Shown piece after piece: positions 42,438 through 50,649 of a stretch of DNA of 64,000 nt. The translations under genes were made by a program, and so were the position numbers. Each line of letters begins with the position of its first letter. Position 1 is the first letter of the stretch. Under the pieces are notes generated by a model. It made no database searches. It had not been told where the DNA came from and saw only the letters and a program-made list of their open reading frames with translations. The DNA is from Streptacidiphilus jeojiense (lineage in GTDB: Bacteria > Actinomycetota > Actinomycetes > Streptomycetales > Streptomycetaceae), in NCBI RefSeq assembly GCF_000719095.1, contig NZ_JOEH01000016.1, positions 124,001-188,000 on the forward strand, given 5' to 3'.

Positions 42438-43115
42438 GTGTCCTGGATCAGCGACCATCTGCTGGCGCTCAACGGCACCCTGGTGCTGCTGGCCGTTTTC
42501 CTGCTGCCGGCCCTGGAGTCCTCGGTCTTCCTCGGCTTCGTGATCCCCGGCGAGACCGCCGTGGTGATCGGCGGGGTCACCGCCTACAACGGCAGGAACG
42601 AGCTGTGGGCGGTGATCGCGGTCGCCATCGCCGGGGCGATCATCGGCGACAGCATCGGCTACGCGGTCGGCAAGCGCTGGGGGGACAGCCTGCTGGGCCG
42701 GATCCCGCACCGGCTGATCAAGCCGGCCCATGTGAGCCAGAGCAAGGACATGATCGCGCGGCTGGGCGGCCGGGCGGTCTTCGCCGGCCGCTTCGCCGCG
42801 GCGCTGCGCGCCCTGGTCCCGGGCCTGTGCGGGGTCTCCGACATGCGGTACCGCACCTTCGCGCTGTGGAACGTGCTCGGCGGCGCGTTCTGGGCCACCG
42901 GCTTCGTCCTGCTCGGCTACTTCGCCGGCGCCGGCTGGCACCAGGTGGAGCACTACGCCAGCGTGGCCAGCTGGATCTTCGTCGGCGTCATCGTGGTCGT
43001 CATCGGCGGGCTGCTCTACCTCAAGCACCGCGCCGAGAAGCGCGCCTCGGCCCGGTTCGAGGAGGCTCCGGAGGCCCAGGAGGCCGTGCTCGACACGGCG
43101 CAGCAGACCAATTAG
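42438..43115 (+). CDS. DedA-family membrane protein
   Basis: A 225-residue DedA/VTT-domain protein with four to five hydrophobic segments. Family features are LESSVFLGFVIPGETAVVIGG (split near residues 26-46), the FAGRFAAALRALVPGLCGVSDM loop with the key arginines (about 117-138) and FWATGFVLLGYFAG. DedA proteins flip or scramble lipids such as undecaprenyl phosphate and phosphatidylethanolamine. GTG at 42438 follows GGAGG. Confidence 0.9.
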   Translation: MSWISDHLLALNGTLVLLAVFLLPALESSVFLGFVIPGETAVVIGGVTAYNGRNELWAVIAVAIAGAIIGDSIGYAVGKRWGDSLLGRIPHRLIKPAHVSQSKDMIARLGGRAVFAGRFAAALRALVPGLCGVSDMRYRTFALWNVLGGAFWATGFVLLGYFAGAGWHQVEHYASVASWIFVGVIVVVIGGLLYLKHRAEKRASARFEEAPEAQEAVLDTAQQTN

Positions 43116-43168
43116 ACCGGGTCCAATTCAGTACGTCCACTAACTTCAAACCTGCTCCGACCCCCTGT

Positions 43169-43174
43169 TATCCT
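43169..43174 (+). promoter_or_regulatory. -10 box of the Fur-family gene
   Basis: TATCCT ends 7 nt before the ATG at 43182, the spacing of leaderless promoters. Confidence 0.5.
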
Positions 43175-43181
43175 TCCGGGT

Positions 43182-43592
43182 ATGAGTGACCTGCTGGAAC
43201 GACTCCGGGATCGAGGCTGGCGGCTCACCGCGCAGCGGCGAGTCGTGGCCCAGGTACTCGACGGGGACCACGTCCACTTCACCGCCGACGAGATCCACGC
43301 CCGCGCGGTCGCCCTGCTGCCGGAGATCAGCAGGGCGACGGTCTACAACACCCTCGGCGAGCTGGTGACCCTGGGCGAGGTGCTGGAGGTCAGCACCGAC
43401 GGCCGGGCCAAGCGCTACGACCCCAACGCGCACCACGCCCACCAGCACCTGGTCTGCTCGTCCTGCGGCTCGATCCGCGACGTCCACCCCACCGAGGACC
43501 CGATCGCCGCCCTCCCCCCAGCGGAACGTTTCGGCTTCACCATCTCCACCGTGGAAGTGACCTACCGAGGCCTCTGCCCCGACTGCACCTGA
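43182..43592 (+). CDS. catR: Fur-family peroxide/metal regulator, CatR-like
   Basis: A 136-residue Fur-fold repressor. The winged helix spans residues 1-80 (WRLTAQRRVVAQVL, ISRATVYNTLGELVTLGEV). The dimer domain has the regulatory-metal residues in HHAHQHLVCSSCG and the structural zinc pairs CSSC and CPDC. Among Streptomyces Fur paralogues the position after hisN and dedA matches SCO5206, which I recall as CatR, the H2O2-responsive repressor of catalase A; the subtype is inferred from place and likeness. No catalase gene is nearby. Confidence 0.8.
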   Translation: MSDLLERLRDRGWRLTAQRRVVAQVLDGDHVHFTADEIHARAVALLPEISRATVYNTLGELVTLGEVLEVSTDGRAKRYDPNAHHAHQHLVCSSCGSIRDVHPTEDPIAALPPAERFGFTISTVEVTYRGLCPDCT

Positions 43593-43609
43593 TCGCGGCG
43601 CGCCCCGTC

Positions 43610-43629
43610 AGGGGCGCGGGGAACTGCGC
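43610..43629 (-). repeat. Dispersed 20-nt intergenic repeat, copy 4
   Basis: AGGGGCGCGGGGAACTGCGC, the reverse of the element at 1077, lies in the convergent gap between catR and the Sel1-repeat gene. Confidence 0.75.
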
Positions 43630-43695
43630 GGCCAACCACACACCAACCTGCCCGGTTGCGCAGACCCAACCCCCACCCCGCCCAGGTTCCTCCCC

Positions 43696-45636
43696 CTACG
43701 CCGTCAGATCAGCCCGCAACGCCTCGATCAACCGCACCGCCCGCTCGGTGACACCCCCGGGCCCGTACTCCGCCGCCCGCTCGCACCACCGGTGCGCCTG
43801 CGCCAGCTCCCCCCGCCGCGCCGCCACCAGTCCCAGCCGCAGCGCAGCCCGCCCATGCCCGGCGTCGGCCGCCCGGGTGTACCAGAGCATCGCCTCGGAC
43901 TCGCTCCCCTCCCGTGCCAGCAGCAGCCCCAGGTTGAACGCCGCACTGCGGCTCCCCCCCTCCGCCGCCCTGCGGTACCACTGCTCGGCCGCCACGGTGT
44001 CCCCCCGCTCCGCGGCCCGCACGCCGACCCGGACCTGCGCCCGCCCGTGCCCGGCCTCCGCCGCCACCGCGTACCAGCGGTCGACCTCCTCGTCGAACCG
44101 CTCCTCCGCGGCCCGCTCCAGCAGCACCGCCAGCCGGAAGGCCGCCTCGGCGGACCCCCGCTCGGCCGCCTGCCGGTACCGGGTGGCGGCCGCAGAAACG
44201 TCTCCGCGCCGCTCCTTGGCGACGGCCAGCTGCAGCGCCGCCTCGGCGTGCCCCTGTCCGGCGGCGCGGGCGTACCACTCCTGGGCGTCGTGCTGCTCGC
44301 CGCGGCCGGCGTGCAGGATGCCCAGGTTGAAGGCGGCGTCCACGCTCCCGGCCTCGGCCGCCTTGGAGAACCACGGCTCGGCGCCGGGGGTGTCCCCGCG
44401 CTGCAGCAGCATCACCGCCAGCGCGTTGCTGGCCTCCCGGTGCCCGGCGTACGCGGCGCGCCGGTACCACTGCTCGGCCTGGGCCTCCCGGCCCTCCGCG
44501 GCGCAGAGCAGCCCGAGGTTGAAGGCGCCGTTGTGGTCGCCGGCCTCCAGCGCCACGCGGTACCACTGCTCGGCCATGTCGGTCTCGCCCCAGGAGGCGT
44601 GCAGCGCGCCCAGCGCGTTGGCGGCGTTGCCGTCTCCGGCCTCGGCGGCCTCGCGCCACCAGTCGGCCGCGGCGACCTCGTCCCCGCCGTCGCGCAGCAG
44701 GAAGCCCAGGGCGCAGGCGGCCCGCGGCTCCCCGCCCTGCGCCGACTGCCGGTACCAGCGCGCGGCCTCCTCGCGCTCGCCGCGCCGCTCCAGCTGGACG
44801 CCCAGCCGCAGCGCGGCCCGGGCGTGGCCGCGCGCCGCCGCCTGGCGGTACCACTGCTCGGCGCCCTCGCCCTCCTTGGACGTCTCCTTGAGCCGGCCCA
44901 GGCGGTAGGCCGCCTCTCGGTGCCCGGTCTCCGCCGCGGCACGGAACCAACGCTCGGCGCGGACCGTCTCCCTGCGGTGCTCCAGCAGGTCCGCCAGGGC
45001 GTAGGCGCCACCGGTGTGGCCCTGCTCGGCGGCCTGGTGCAGCCAGTACTCGGATCCCGGCTCGTCGCCGTGGTCGCGCAGGTGCAGGCCGAGGGCGTGC
45101 GCCGCTGGCGCACTGCCCGCGACCGCGGCGGCGCGCCACCACTGCGCGGCCTCCTCGCGGTGGCCGCGCTGGTGCAGCAGCACGCCGAGGTTGTTGGCCC
45201 CGGCCCTGATCCCGGAGGCGGCGGCGCGGCGCAGATAGGGCTCGGCGTCGTCCGGGTCCCCGCGCCGCAGCAGCATCGCGCCGAGCAGGCTGCTGGCGCC
45301 GGGGTCCTCCTCGGCGGCCAGCCGGAGGCGGGCCTCCAGCGCCGCCTCCTCCTGGGCCTCCAGGGCGGACTCGAAGCTGTGCCGGTCCGCGCCGTCGTCC
45401 CCGGCGGCCGCCTCGGTCCCGGTCGCGTCGTACGGCGACCGCTCGGGACGTGACGGCTCCGGGCGCGACAGCTCCGGCCGCAGTCCGGCGGCCTCCTGCT
45501 CGGCCTCCGCCGCGGCGCCCCGGATGCCCTCGTCGGGACCGTTCGGCACCTCGTCGGGGACGCGTTGCAGGGGCAGCCGTCCGACCTGCGGGTCGTCCTG
45601 ATCGACGCCCGCTCCTCCTCCAGCGACTACCGACAT
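43696..45636 (-). CDS. Sel1/TPR-like repeat protein with 16 repeats
   Basis: A 646-residue protein. After a disordered acidic N-terminus of about 130 residues it is built from 16 units of about 32 residues with the pattern A-E-x-W-Y-R-x-A-A-x-x-G-x-x-x-A-A-x-x-L-G-x-L; the twelfth is 3 residues longer. Such Sel1-like solenoids bind partner proteins; no partner is indicated. No signal peptide, no membrane segment. ATG at 45636 follows AGGAG at 5 nt. A promoter candidate lies upstream. Confidence 0.87.
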   Translation of the reverse strand: MSVVAGGGAGVDQDDPQVGRLPLQRVPDEVPNGPDEGIRGAAAEAEQEAAGLRPELSRPEPSRPERSPYDATGTEAAAGDDGADRHSFESALEAQEEAALEARLRLAAEEDPGASSLLGAMLLRRGDPDDAEPYLRRAAASGIRAGANNLGVLLHQRGHREEAAQWWRAAAVAGSAPAAHALGLHLRDHGDEPGSEYWLHQAAEQGHTGGAYALADLLEHRRETVRAERWFRAAAETGHREAAYRLGRLKETSKEGEGAEQWYRQAAARGHARAALRLGVQLERRGEREEAARWYRQSAQGGEPRAACALGFLLRDGGDEVAAADWWREAAEAGDGNAANALGALHASWGETDMAEQWYRVALEAGDHNGAFNLGLLCAAEGREAQAEQWYRRAAYAGHREASNALAVMLLQRGDTPGAEPWFSKAAEAGSVDAAFNLGILHAGRGEQHDAQEWYARAAGQGHAEAALQLAVAKERRGDVSAAATRYRQAAERGSAEAAFRLAVLLERAAEERFDEEVDRWYAVAAEAGHGRAQVRVGVRAAERGDTVAAEQWYRRAAEGGSRSAAFNLGLLLAREGSESEAMLWYTRAADAGHGRAALRLGLVAARRGELAQAHRWCERAAEYGPGGVTERAVRLIEALRADLTA

Positions 45637-46090
45637 GTCGACTCCTGCGTCAGCCGGATTCCTGGGCATCCCTGGTACGCATCGGAGCTGACGGCCGTTT
45701 TCCGGCCACGCACCGTCCCCCATGGGGTTCATCGTCGCACCACCCGCAACCCGCGTACACCTGGTATACCCCAGCTGATGAGGTTACTTCAGCGCTTTGT
45801 CGATATCGCGACACATCAACCTCGCACAGTCGCTACCAGGGCCCGGTGCTGACTCCGTCTCACCGGCGTCACCTGCCCCTCGGGCCCCAGTCTCCCCACT
45901 TGAGGCAGTAGTAGACAGACCGTCAGATTCACTACCGGATCGGACGATTGAAGCGACAACCAGATTGCCCTACGGGTCCCGAGCGCCCCGCACCGACCCC
46001 CTCGGCACCCTAGTGCTTCGCCTCGTTCCCGCCGATCACCCGTAGGAGTGAGACGCAGGACACACCGTCAGAAATGCCGCCAGGACGCGC
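45637..46090 (-). promoter_or_regulatory. Promoter region of the Sel1-repeat gene
   Basis: This 454-nt stretch has no convincing gene. On the minus strand TATACC (45763-45768) is a good -10 candidate. TGTCG-ATATCG-CGACA at 45798-45813 is an inverted repeat around a self-complementary centre, about 30 nt upstream of that box, and could bind a regulator. The rest, toward the tRNA, shows nothing I can assign. Confidence 0.35.
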
Positions 46091-46123
46091 AGGAGGCCCG
46101 GTGCGCTATGCACCGGGCCTCCT
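46091..46123 (-). terminator. Terminator of tRNA-fMet
   Basis: Arms 46091-46104 and 46110-46123 pair perfectly over 14 bp around GCTAT, 9 nt past the tRNA 3' end. Confidence 0.85.
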
Positions 46124-46132
46124 GACAAGGAG

Positions 46133-46206
46133 TAGCGGGGACAGGATTTGAACCTGCGACCTCTGGGTTATGAGCCCAGCGAGCTACCGAGCTGCTCCAC
46201 CCCGCG
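46133..46206 (-). tRNA. Initiator tRNA-Met (CAT)
   Basis: 74 nt without encoded CCA. The anticodon loop is CTCATAA flanked by GGG and CCC pairs, the initiator signature. The acceptor begins CGCGGGG and ends CCCCGCTA, leaving the first base pair unpaired (C1-U72), another initiator trait. The T-arm has GGTTCAAATCC. Confidence 0.96.
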
Positions 46207-46300
46207 TCGTTGTGCCCTCACCCTAGATCACCGGCGACCGGCACCGCAAATCACTTCCGCGGCTGCGGCCTCCGGCCCCGGCCGCAGCCCCGACAACGGC

Positions 46301-46332
46301 AGAAGGCCCGGCACCTGGGTGCCGGGCCTTCT
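46301..46332 (-). terminator. Orphan terminator behind the tRNA fragment
   Basis: Arms 46301-46314 and 46319-46332 pair over 14 bp around CTGG. It resembles the terminator of the intact tRNA, in sequence and distance, suggesting a second full tRNA-fMet gene once stood here. Confidence 0.7.
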
Positions 46333-46343
46333 GACTTCGCGAG

Positions 46344-46392
46344 TAGCGGGGACAGGATTTGAACCTGCGACCTCTGGGTTATGAGCCCAGCG
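46344..46392 (-). pseudogene. 3' fragment of a second tRNA-fMet gene
   Basis: 49 nt identical to the 3' two thirds of the intact tRNA (anticodon stem to discriminator). The 5' third is missing; the sequence switches at 46393 to the interior of the UPF0182 gene. Confidence 0.9.
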
Positions 46393-48011
46393 GACCGTGC
46401 CCGGGAAGGCCCGCATCCAGGTCCGCAGCACCGGGTCGACGGTGTCCCACTGGTACAGCGCCACCGCCCCGGTCGAGACGTCGACGGTGGCCTTGACCGA
46501 GTCGCGGATGTAGTCGACCGCGCCACCGCCCATCGCGGTGCCGGTCCGCGCGGCGAAGGGATAGCTGTCGCTGGTGGTGTAGCCGTCCACCACCCACTCG
46601 GTCCGGCCGCCCACGGTGACCTGGTACGGGCTGGCGCCGGTACGGAGCCACGGTGCGACGGCCTGCACCCGCTGCCGTGCGTCGTCGGCGGCCACCCGCA
46701 CCGCCGCCTCCGAGGAGGACCCGGTGGAGGACCCGTCGGACGACCCGGAGGACGCCCCGGAGGCCGACGGCGACGCCTGCAGCGCCCCGGCCCTGGGCGC
46801 GGCCGCCGCGACGTAGCCGCTCATGCCGTACGCAGCCGCGGTGGCGGCGCTGTTCCGGGCCACGTACGGCGCCTCCTTGGCCTGCTCGTCCGGCTTGACC
46901 TGGAACTGCTGCACCAGGGCCGGGCAGATCGAGCCGATCAGCACCGAGGAGAAGGCCATCAGGGCCAGCGCGGCCAGCGGCAGCGCCCAGGTCCGGCGCA
47001 GCGGGGTCGCCAGGAACAGCACCGCGCAGATGACCGCGATACCGCACATCACCGCCTTGGCCGGCAGCACCGCGTTGGCCTCGGTGTAGCCGATGCCGTT
47101 CCAGCCGCCGGCCGCCCGGTCCGCCCCGGCCTTCACCGCCAGCGAGTAGCGGTCCAGCCAGTACGCCACCGCCTTCAGGCCCACCAGCAGGCCGAGCAGC
47201 ACCCCCAGATGGCCCTGCGCGGGGTAGGACAGCAGCCGGCCCGGGCCCTGCATCCGGATCCCGCCGTACAGGTAGTGCACCAGCGCCGCAGTGAACGCCG
47301 AGACCGCCAGCGCGACCAGGCCGAAGTCGACCAGGAAGCGGTACCAGGGCAGCCGGAAGACGTAGAAGGAGAGGTCCCGGTGGAACTGCGGGTCGGCGCT
47401 GCCGAAGGAGGTGCTGTTGGCGGCCGCCAGCCAGGTCTTCCAGGCGGCGGCGGCCACCGTCCCCGCCGCCAGCCCGGGCAGCATGGCCACGGCGACCAGC
47501 GCCCGGGCCCGGTGCCGGGCCACCGAGGTGCGGTAGCGCTCCAGGTGCCGCTGCTCGAAGGACATGGCGCTCAGCGGCGGCCGCAGCCGGTACGCCAGCC
47601 AGGCGTTCAGCGCCGTGGCCAGGGCCATCAGCAGGCCGAAGGTCACGAAGAGCATGCCCTGGGTCCGCAGCCGGACCGTGTAGACGCTGGAGAAGCCGAC
47701 CGACCGGTACCAGACCCGCCCGGTCCACAGGTCGAAGGCGATCAGCGAGAGCAGGAACAGCAGCAGCAGCACGAACACGGTTCCCAGCAGCACCCGGGCA
47801 GCAGCACGCACGCCGGTACGTCCACGGAGGACGCCCGGCGGCCTGCAGCCGCCGTGGTCGGGCATCTGGAAGACCAACGCACGCACCTCACGACAGTTCA
47901 CGACAACGGGTCCTACCGGGCGCGGCGGGAGCAGCACCCCAGAAGGCAACTGAAGGGACCCCGCTTCTGGTTCCCGGCCGCGGCCACCGGCGGCGGTCCG
48001 TGATGAGGTCG

Positions 48012-48017
48012 TAGCCT
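48012..48017 (+). promoter_or_regulatory. -10 box of the PPA1309-family gene
   Basis: TAGCCT ends 7 nt before the GTG at 48025, supporting that start and a leaderless message. Confidence 0.5.
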
Positions 48018-48024
48018 CCGGCGT

Positions 48025-48591
48025 GTGAGGATGGATGCCATGTCGGAAACCCTCGAGGAGAGCCTTCCTCCCGCCGCCCGCCCGATCACCCGCGCCGTCC
48101 TGGAGATCGACGAGTACGCCTCCGGTCTCGGCTGGGACCAGCCCGCGCGGCTGTTCGCCCTGGTGGACACGGCCGCGCTGCTGAAGAACGAGCCGGCGCT
48201 GGCCCGCCAGCTCGGACTGGAGCCGGGCACCACGGACCAGTTCACCCCGATCGAGCAGGACGAGGTGCCCAAGGGCACCCCGCTGGACACCTTCCTGGGC
48301 ACCATCGCCTGGCCCGACGCGGTGGCCGGCTGCGCGCTGGTGGTGGAGCGGCTGATCCTGCCGCCGACCGCCGAGGCCAAGCTGCCGGAGGGCGTCTCGG
48401 AGAAGGAGCTGACCGCCTGGGTCGCCAAGCACCCGGAGCGGCAGGAGGTCCGGATGACCGTCGCGGTGCTCCGGGACGGCACCAGGGAGACGGCGCTGCG
48501 GCTGCGCCAGAAGGACTCCCCGCGCGAGGTGCTGACCGGCCCCTCGCTGGTCCCCGGACTGGCCGAGGCGCTGCTCACCACCTTCGCCTGA
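48025..48591 (+). CDS. PPA1309-family conserved protein
   Basis: A 188-residue cytoplasmic protein of a family restricted to Actinobacteria and of unknown function. Typical text is ITRAVLEIDEYASGLGWDQPARLFALVDT (split near residues 21-49), TIAWPDAVAGCALVVERLILPP and the charged end. No catalytic motif is evident. GTG at 48025 is placed for a leaderless transcript; ATG at 48040 with upstream GTGAGG is an alternative. It lies divergent from the truncated UPF0182 gene and converges on the PDZ protease gene. Confidence 0.85.
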   Translation: MRMDAMSETLEESLPPAARPITRAVLEIDEYASGLGWDQPARLFALVDTAALLKNEPALARQLGLEPGTTDQFTPIEQDEVPKGTPLDTFLGTIAWPDAVAGCALVVERLILPPTAEAKLPEGVSEKELTAWVAKHPERQEVRMTVAVLRDGTRETALRLRQKDSPREVLTGPSLVPGLAEALLTTFA

Positions 48592-48618
48592 CCCCGGGCG
48601 CTGCCCGCCCGCGCGGAG

Positions 48619-49677
48619 CTACTTGCTGCAGGCGGGCAGCGCGGACAGGTCCCCGGAGCGGATGTCGGCCAGGTCCTGCACCGCCTGCGACAGCTTGTCG
48701 ACCTTGATCAGCCGCAGTCCTGACGGAGTGTCGGCGGCGGCCTCGGAGCAGTTGGACGACGGGGTGAAGAAATACTGGGCGCCCGCGTTGCGCGCCGCGA
48801 TGATCTTCATCGAGATGCCGCCGATCGGCCCGACCGTGCCGTCGGCGTCGATGGTGCCGGTCCCCGCGATGAACTTCCCGCCGGTCAGGTCGGTGGACTG
48901 GAGCTTGTCGACGATGCCCAGCGAGAACATCAGCCCCGCGCTGGGGCCGCCGACGTCACCCAGGTTGATGTCGATGGCGAACGGGAAGGTGTGCTCGGTG
49001 CCCGGCTGGATGCCGACCATCGCCTTGCCGGTGTCCGGGTTCTTCGCCGTGGTGATGGTGACCTGCTGCAGGTCGCTGCTGGTCTTCCCGGGCGGGATGA
49101 CCGTGAAGACCACGTCCTGCCCCGGCTGGTGCTTGGTGACCTGCGTCGCCACCTGGTCCGGGTCGGTCACCTTGGTGCCGTCCACCGCGACGACGACGTC
49201 GCCGGCGTGCAGCTTGCCCACCGAGGGGCTGCCCTCGACCACCGCGGACACCACCACCTCGGTGCCGACCGGGATGCCCAGCTGGGTGAGGGCCGCCGCC
49301 TTGGCGCTGTCCTGGGAGGCCGAGAACTCCTCGGCGTTCTGCGCCTCGGCCTGCTTCTCGGTCTGGTTGTCCGGGTACAGGTTGCTGTGCGGGATCACCG
49401 CCTGGTCGTGCCGCAGCCAGCCGGTGACCGCCTCCACCAGGTTCAGCGTGTAGTCCGCGCTGGTCACCTCGACCGTGGTCATGTTGAGGTTCCCGGAGGT
49501 CGGGTAGGTCTTGCGGCCGCTGATGGTGATCACCTGCTTGCCGTTCTGGGTGCCCAGCGTGTTGTACGTCGGGCCCGGACTCATCTCCGAGTAGGGCACC
49601 TTGATCAGCACGGCGGCACAGAACAGCGCTATCAGCAGCAGCGTGGAGGCGAGCATCGTCGCGGAGCGGCGTGGCAT
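48619..49677 (-). CDS. Membrane-anchored PDZ/Lon-like serine protease
   Basis: A 352-residue protein with one N-terminal membrane helix (about residues 9-26), a PDZ domain (about 150-215, GSPSVGKLHAGDVVVAVDGTKV) and an S16 Lon-type domain. Catalytic serine in GGPSAGLMF (about 244-252) and lysine in GGISMKIIAARNAGA (about 288-302) are both present. The active site is outside the membrane. The orthologue in M. tuberculosis (Rv3194c) sits beside UPF0182 as well. TAGTGT lies 6 nt before the ATG. Confidence 0.9.
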   Translation of the reverse strand: MPRRSATMLASTLLLIALFCAAVLIKVPYSEMSPGPTYNTLGTQNGKQVITISGRKTYPTSGNLNMTTVEVTSADYTLNLVEAVTGWLRHDQAVIPHSNLYPDNQTEKQAEAQNAEEFSASQDSAKAAALTQLGIPVGTEVVVSAVVEGSPSVGKLHAGDVVVAVDGTKVTDPDQVATQVTKHQPGQDVVFTVIPPGKTSSDLQQVTITTAKNPDTGKAMVGIQPGTEHTFPFAIDINLGDVGGPSAGLMFSLGIVDKLQSTDLTGGKFIAGTGTIDADGTVGPIGGISMKIIAARNAGAQYFFTPSSNCSEAAADTPSGLRLIKVDKLSQAVQDLADIRSGDLSALPACSK

Positions 49678-49683
49678 GGCACG

Positions 49684-49689
49684 ACACTA
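49684..49689 (-). promoter_or_regulatory. -10 box of the PDZ protease gene
   Basis: Reads TAGTGT on the minus strand, 6 nt before the ATG at 49677. Confidence 0.5.
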
Positions 49690-49764
49690 CGGGACGTGAT
49701 CCCCGGCCCGCCCGGCGGACTGCTGCTCCCGGGTACGGCCCGGACCCGGAACCGGGCACCGCGC

Positions 49765-49932
49765 CTAGGACTTGGGCGGGTTGGTGCCCCGTTCCATGGC
49801 CTCGCGGAAGCGCTGATGCCCCGCCAGCGAGTCGTGGTCACCGGTCGTCCTGGTCCTCCCGGACCAGATCACCCAGAGGGTGGCGAGGACCCCGGCCACC
49901 ACGGGGATGACCAACCATGCGAGAGCGCCCAT
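49765..49932 (-). CDS. Small single-helix membrane protein
   Basis: 55 residues: one hydrophobic helix (about residues 3-24, LAWLVIPVVAGVLATLWVIW) followed by a charged cytoplasmic tail ending GTNPPKS. I do not recognise a named family, though small proteins of this kind are found here in related genomes. ATG at 49932 is preferred for GGGAG at 7 nt; ATG at 49950 would add six residues. Confidence 0.6.
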   Translation of the reverse strand: MGALAWLVIPVVAGVLATLWVIWSGRTRTTGDHDSLAGHQRFREAMERGTNPPKS

Positions 49933-50119
49933 GTCGTACTCCCAGCTCATCGTCTGTCAGAGCAGACTATCCGCTCATCGTGACAACGATCGCGGGGCCG
50001 TTCGGGTCACGTCCCAGCAGCCGCCCGGGCCGGCGGCGGCGCGACCGGTCCGGCAGGGGGACCGTTCGGGTGACGACGCGTCACCGGTCGGCGGCCCGCA
50101 GGCCGGACGGCGGGCGACG

Positions 50120-50572
50120 TCAGCAGGAGGCGACCCACTCCTCGGTGCCGTCGGCGAAGTGCTGGTGCTTCCAGATCGGGACGGTGTGCTTGAGGTCGTC
50201 GATCAGCCGGCGGCAGGCCTCGAACGCCTCGCCGCGGTGCGCGCAGGACACGGCGACGATCACCGCGGCATCCGTCACCTGCAGCCTGCCGACCCGGTGC
50301 ACCGCGGCCAGGGCGACCACCGGGAAGTCGGCGACGACCTTCTCGGCGACCCGGCGCAGCTCCTGTTCGGCGCTGGGATGGGCGCTGTACTCCAGCGCCG
50401 TGACCGGCCTGCCGCCGTCGTGGTCGCGCACCGTTCCGACGAACAGCGCCGTACCCCCGGCGTAGGCGTCCCCCACGGCGGCGTGCACCTCGTCCAGGGA
50501 GAGCGGGGTCTCGCGCAGCGCGAGCAGGCGGATCGGGTCGGCGGCAGCGGCTTCCTTCATACCGTCCATCAT
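50120..50572 (-). CDS. moaE: Molybdopterin synthase catalytic subunit MoaE
   Basis: A 150-residue MoaE. Characteristic stretches are GGTALFVGTVRDHDGGR (about residues 40-56), LEYSAHPSAEQELRRV, VHRVGRLQV, VAVSCAHRGEAFEACRRLID and the end VPIWKHQHFADGTEEWV with the catalytic lysine. It transfers sulfur from MoaD to precursor Z. No moaD is adjacent. Start codons at 50572, 50569 and 50560 are all possible; none has a good ribosome site. It follows the SDR gene by 77 nt in the same direction. Confidence 0.9.
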   Translation of the reverse strand: MMDGMKEAAAADPIRLLALRETPLSLDEVHAAVGDAYAGGTALFVGTVRDHDGGRPVTALEYSAHPSAEQELRRVAEKVVADFPVVALAAVHRVGRLQVTDAAVIVAVSCAHRGEAFEACRRLIDDLKHTVPIWKHQHFADGTEEWVASC

Positions 50573-50649
50573 GACCGATCGCGGCAACACCCCCCGCATC
50601 GATTCCGCATCGCGGATATTACATTCCACGTAAGAATTGGTTCTGGGAT

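Larger units (their letters stand above)
46228..47865 (-). pseudogene. Truncated UPF0182 membrane protein gene joined to a tRNA fragment
   Basis: The frame starts as a UPF0182 protein: about seven membrane segments (residues 20-300) with RDLSFYVFRLPWYRF and ALVQQFQVKPDEQAKEAPY. The large extracytoplasmic domain is much shortened: a Ser/Gly/Ala linker (about residues 345-385) replaces most of it before the late motifs VAPWLRTGASPY, WVVDGYTTSDSYPF and YIRDSVKATVD. At 46393 genuine homology stops after AFPGTV and the frame runs through the antisense of a tRNA-fMet fragment and its terminator. Normal family members are near 950-1000 residues; this frame has 545. I treat it as a pseudogene, though the membrane part could still be made. 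Confidence 0.75.

Noticed and set aside
43700-45300. Regular 96-nt periodicity that could suggest a CRISPR or satellite array
   Set aside because: The periodicity is the 32-residue Sel1 repeat in a coding frame; there are no identical repeats with variable spacers.
46228-46392. Peptide text typical of HNPEVAGSNPV at the end of the UPF0182 frame
   Set aside because: It is translation through antisense tRNA sequence, not a protein domain.
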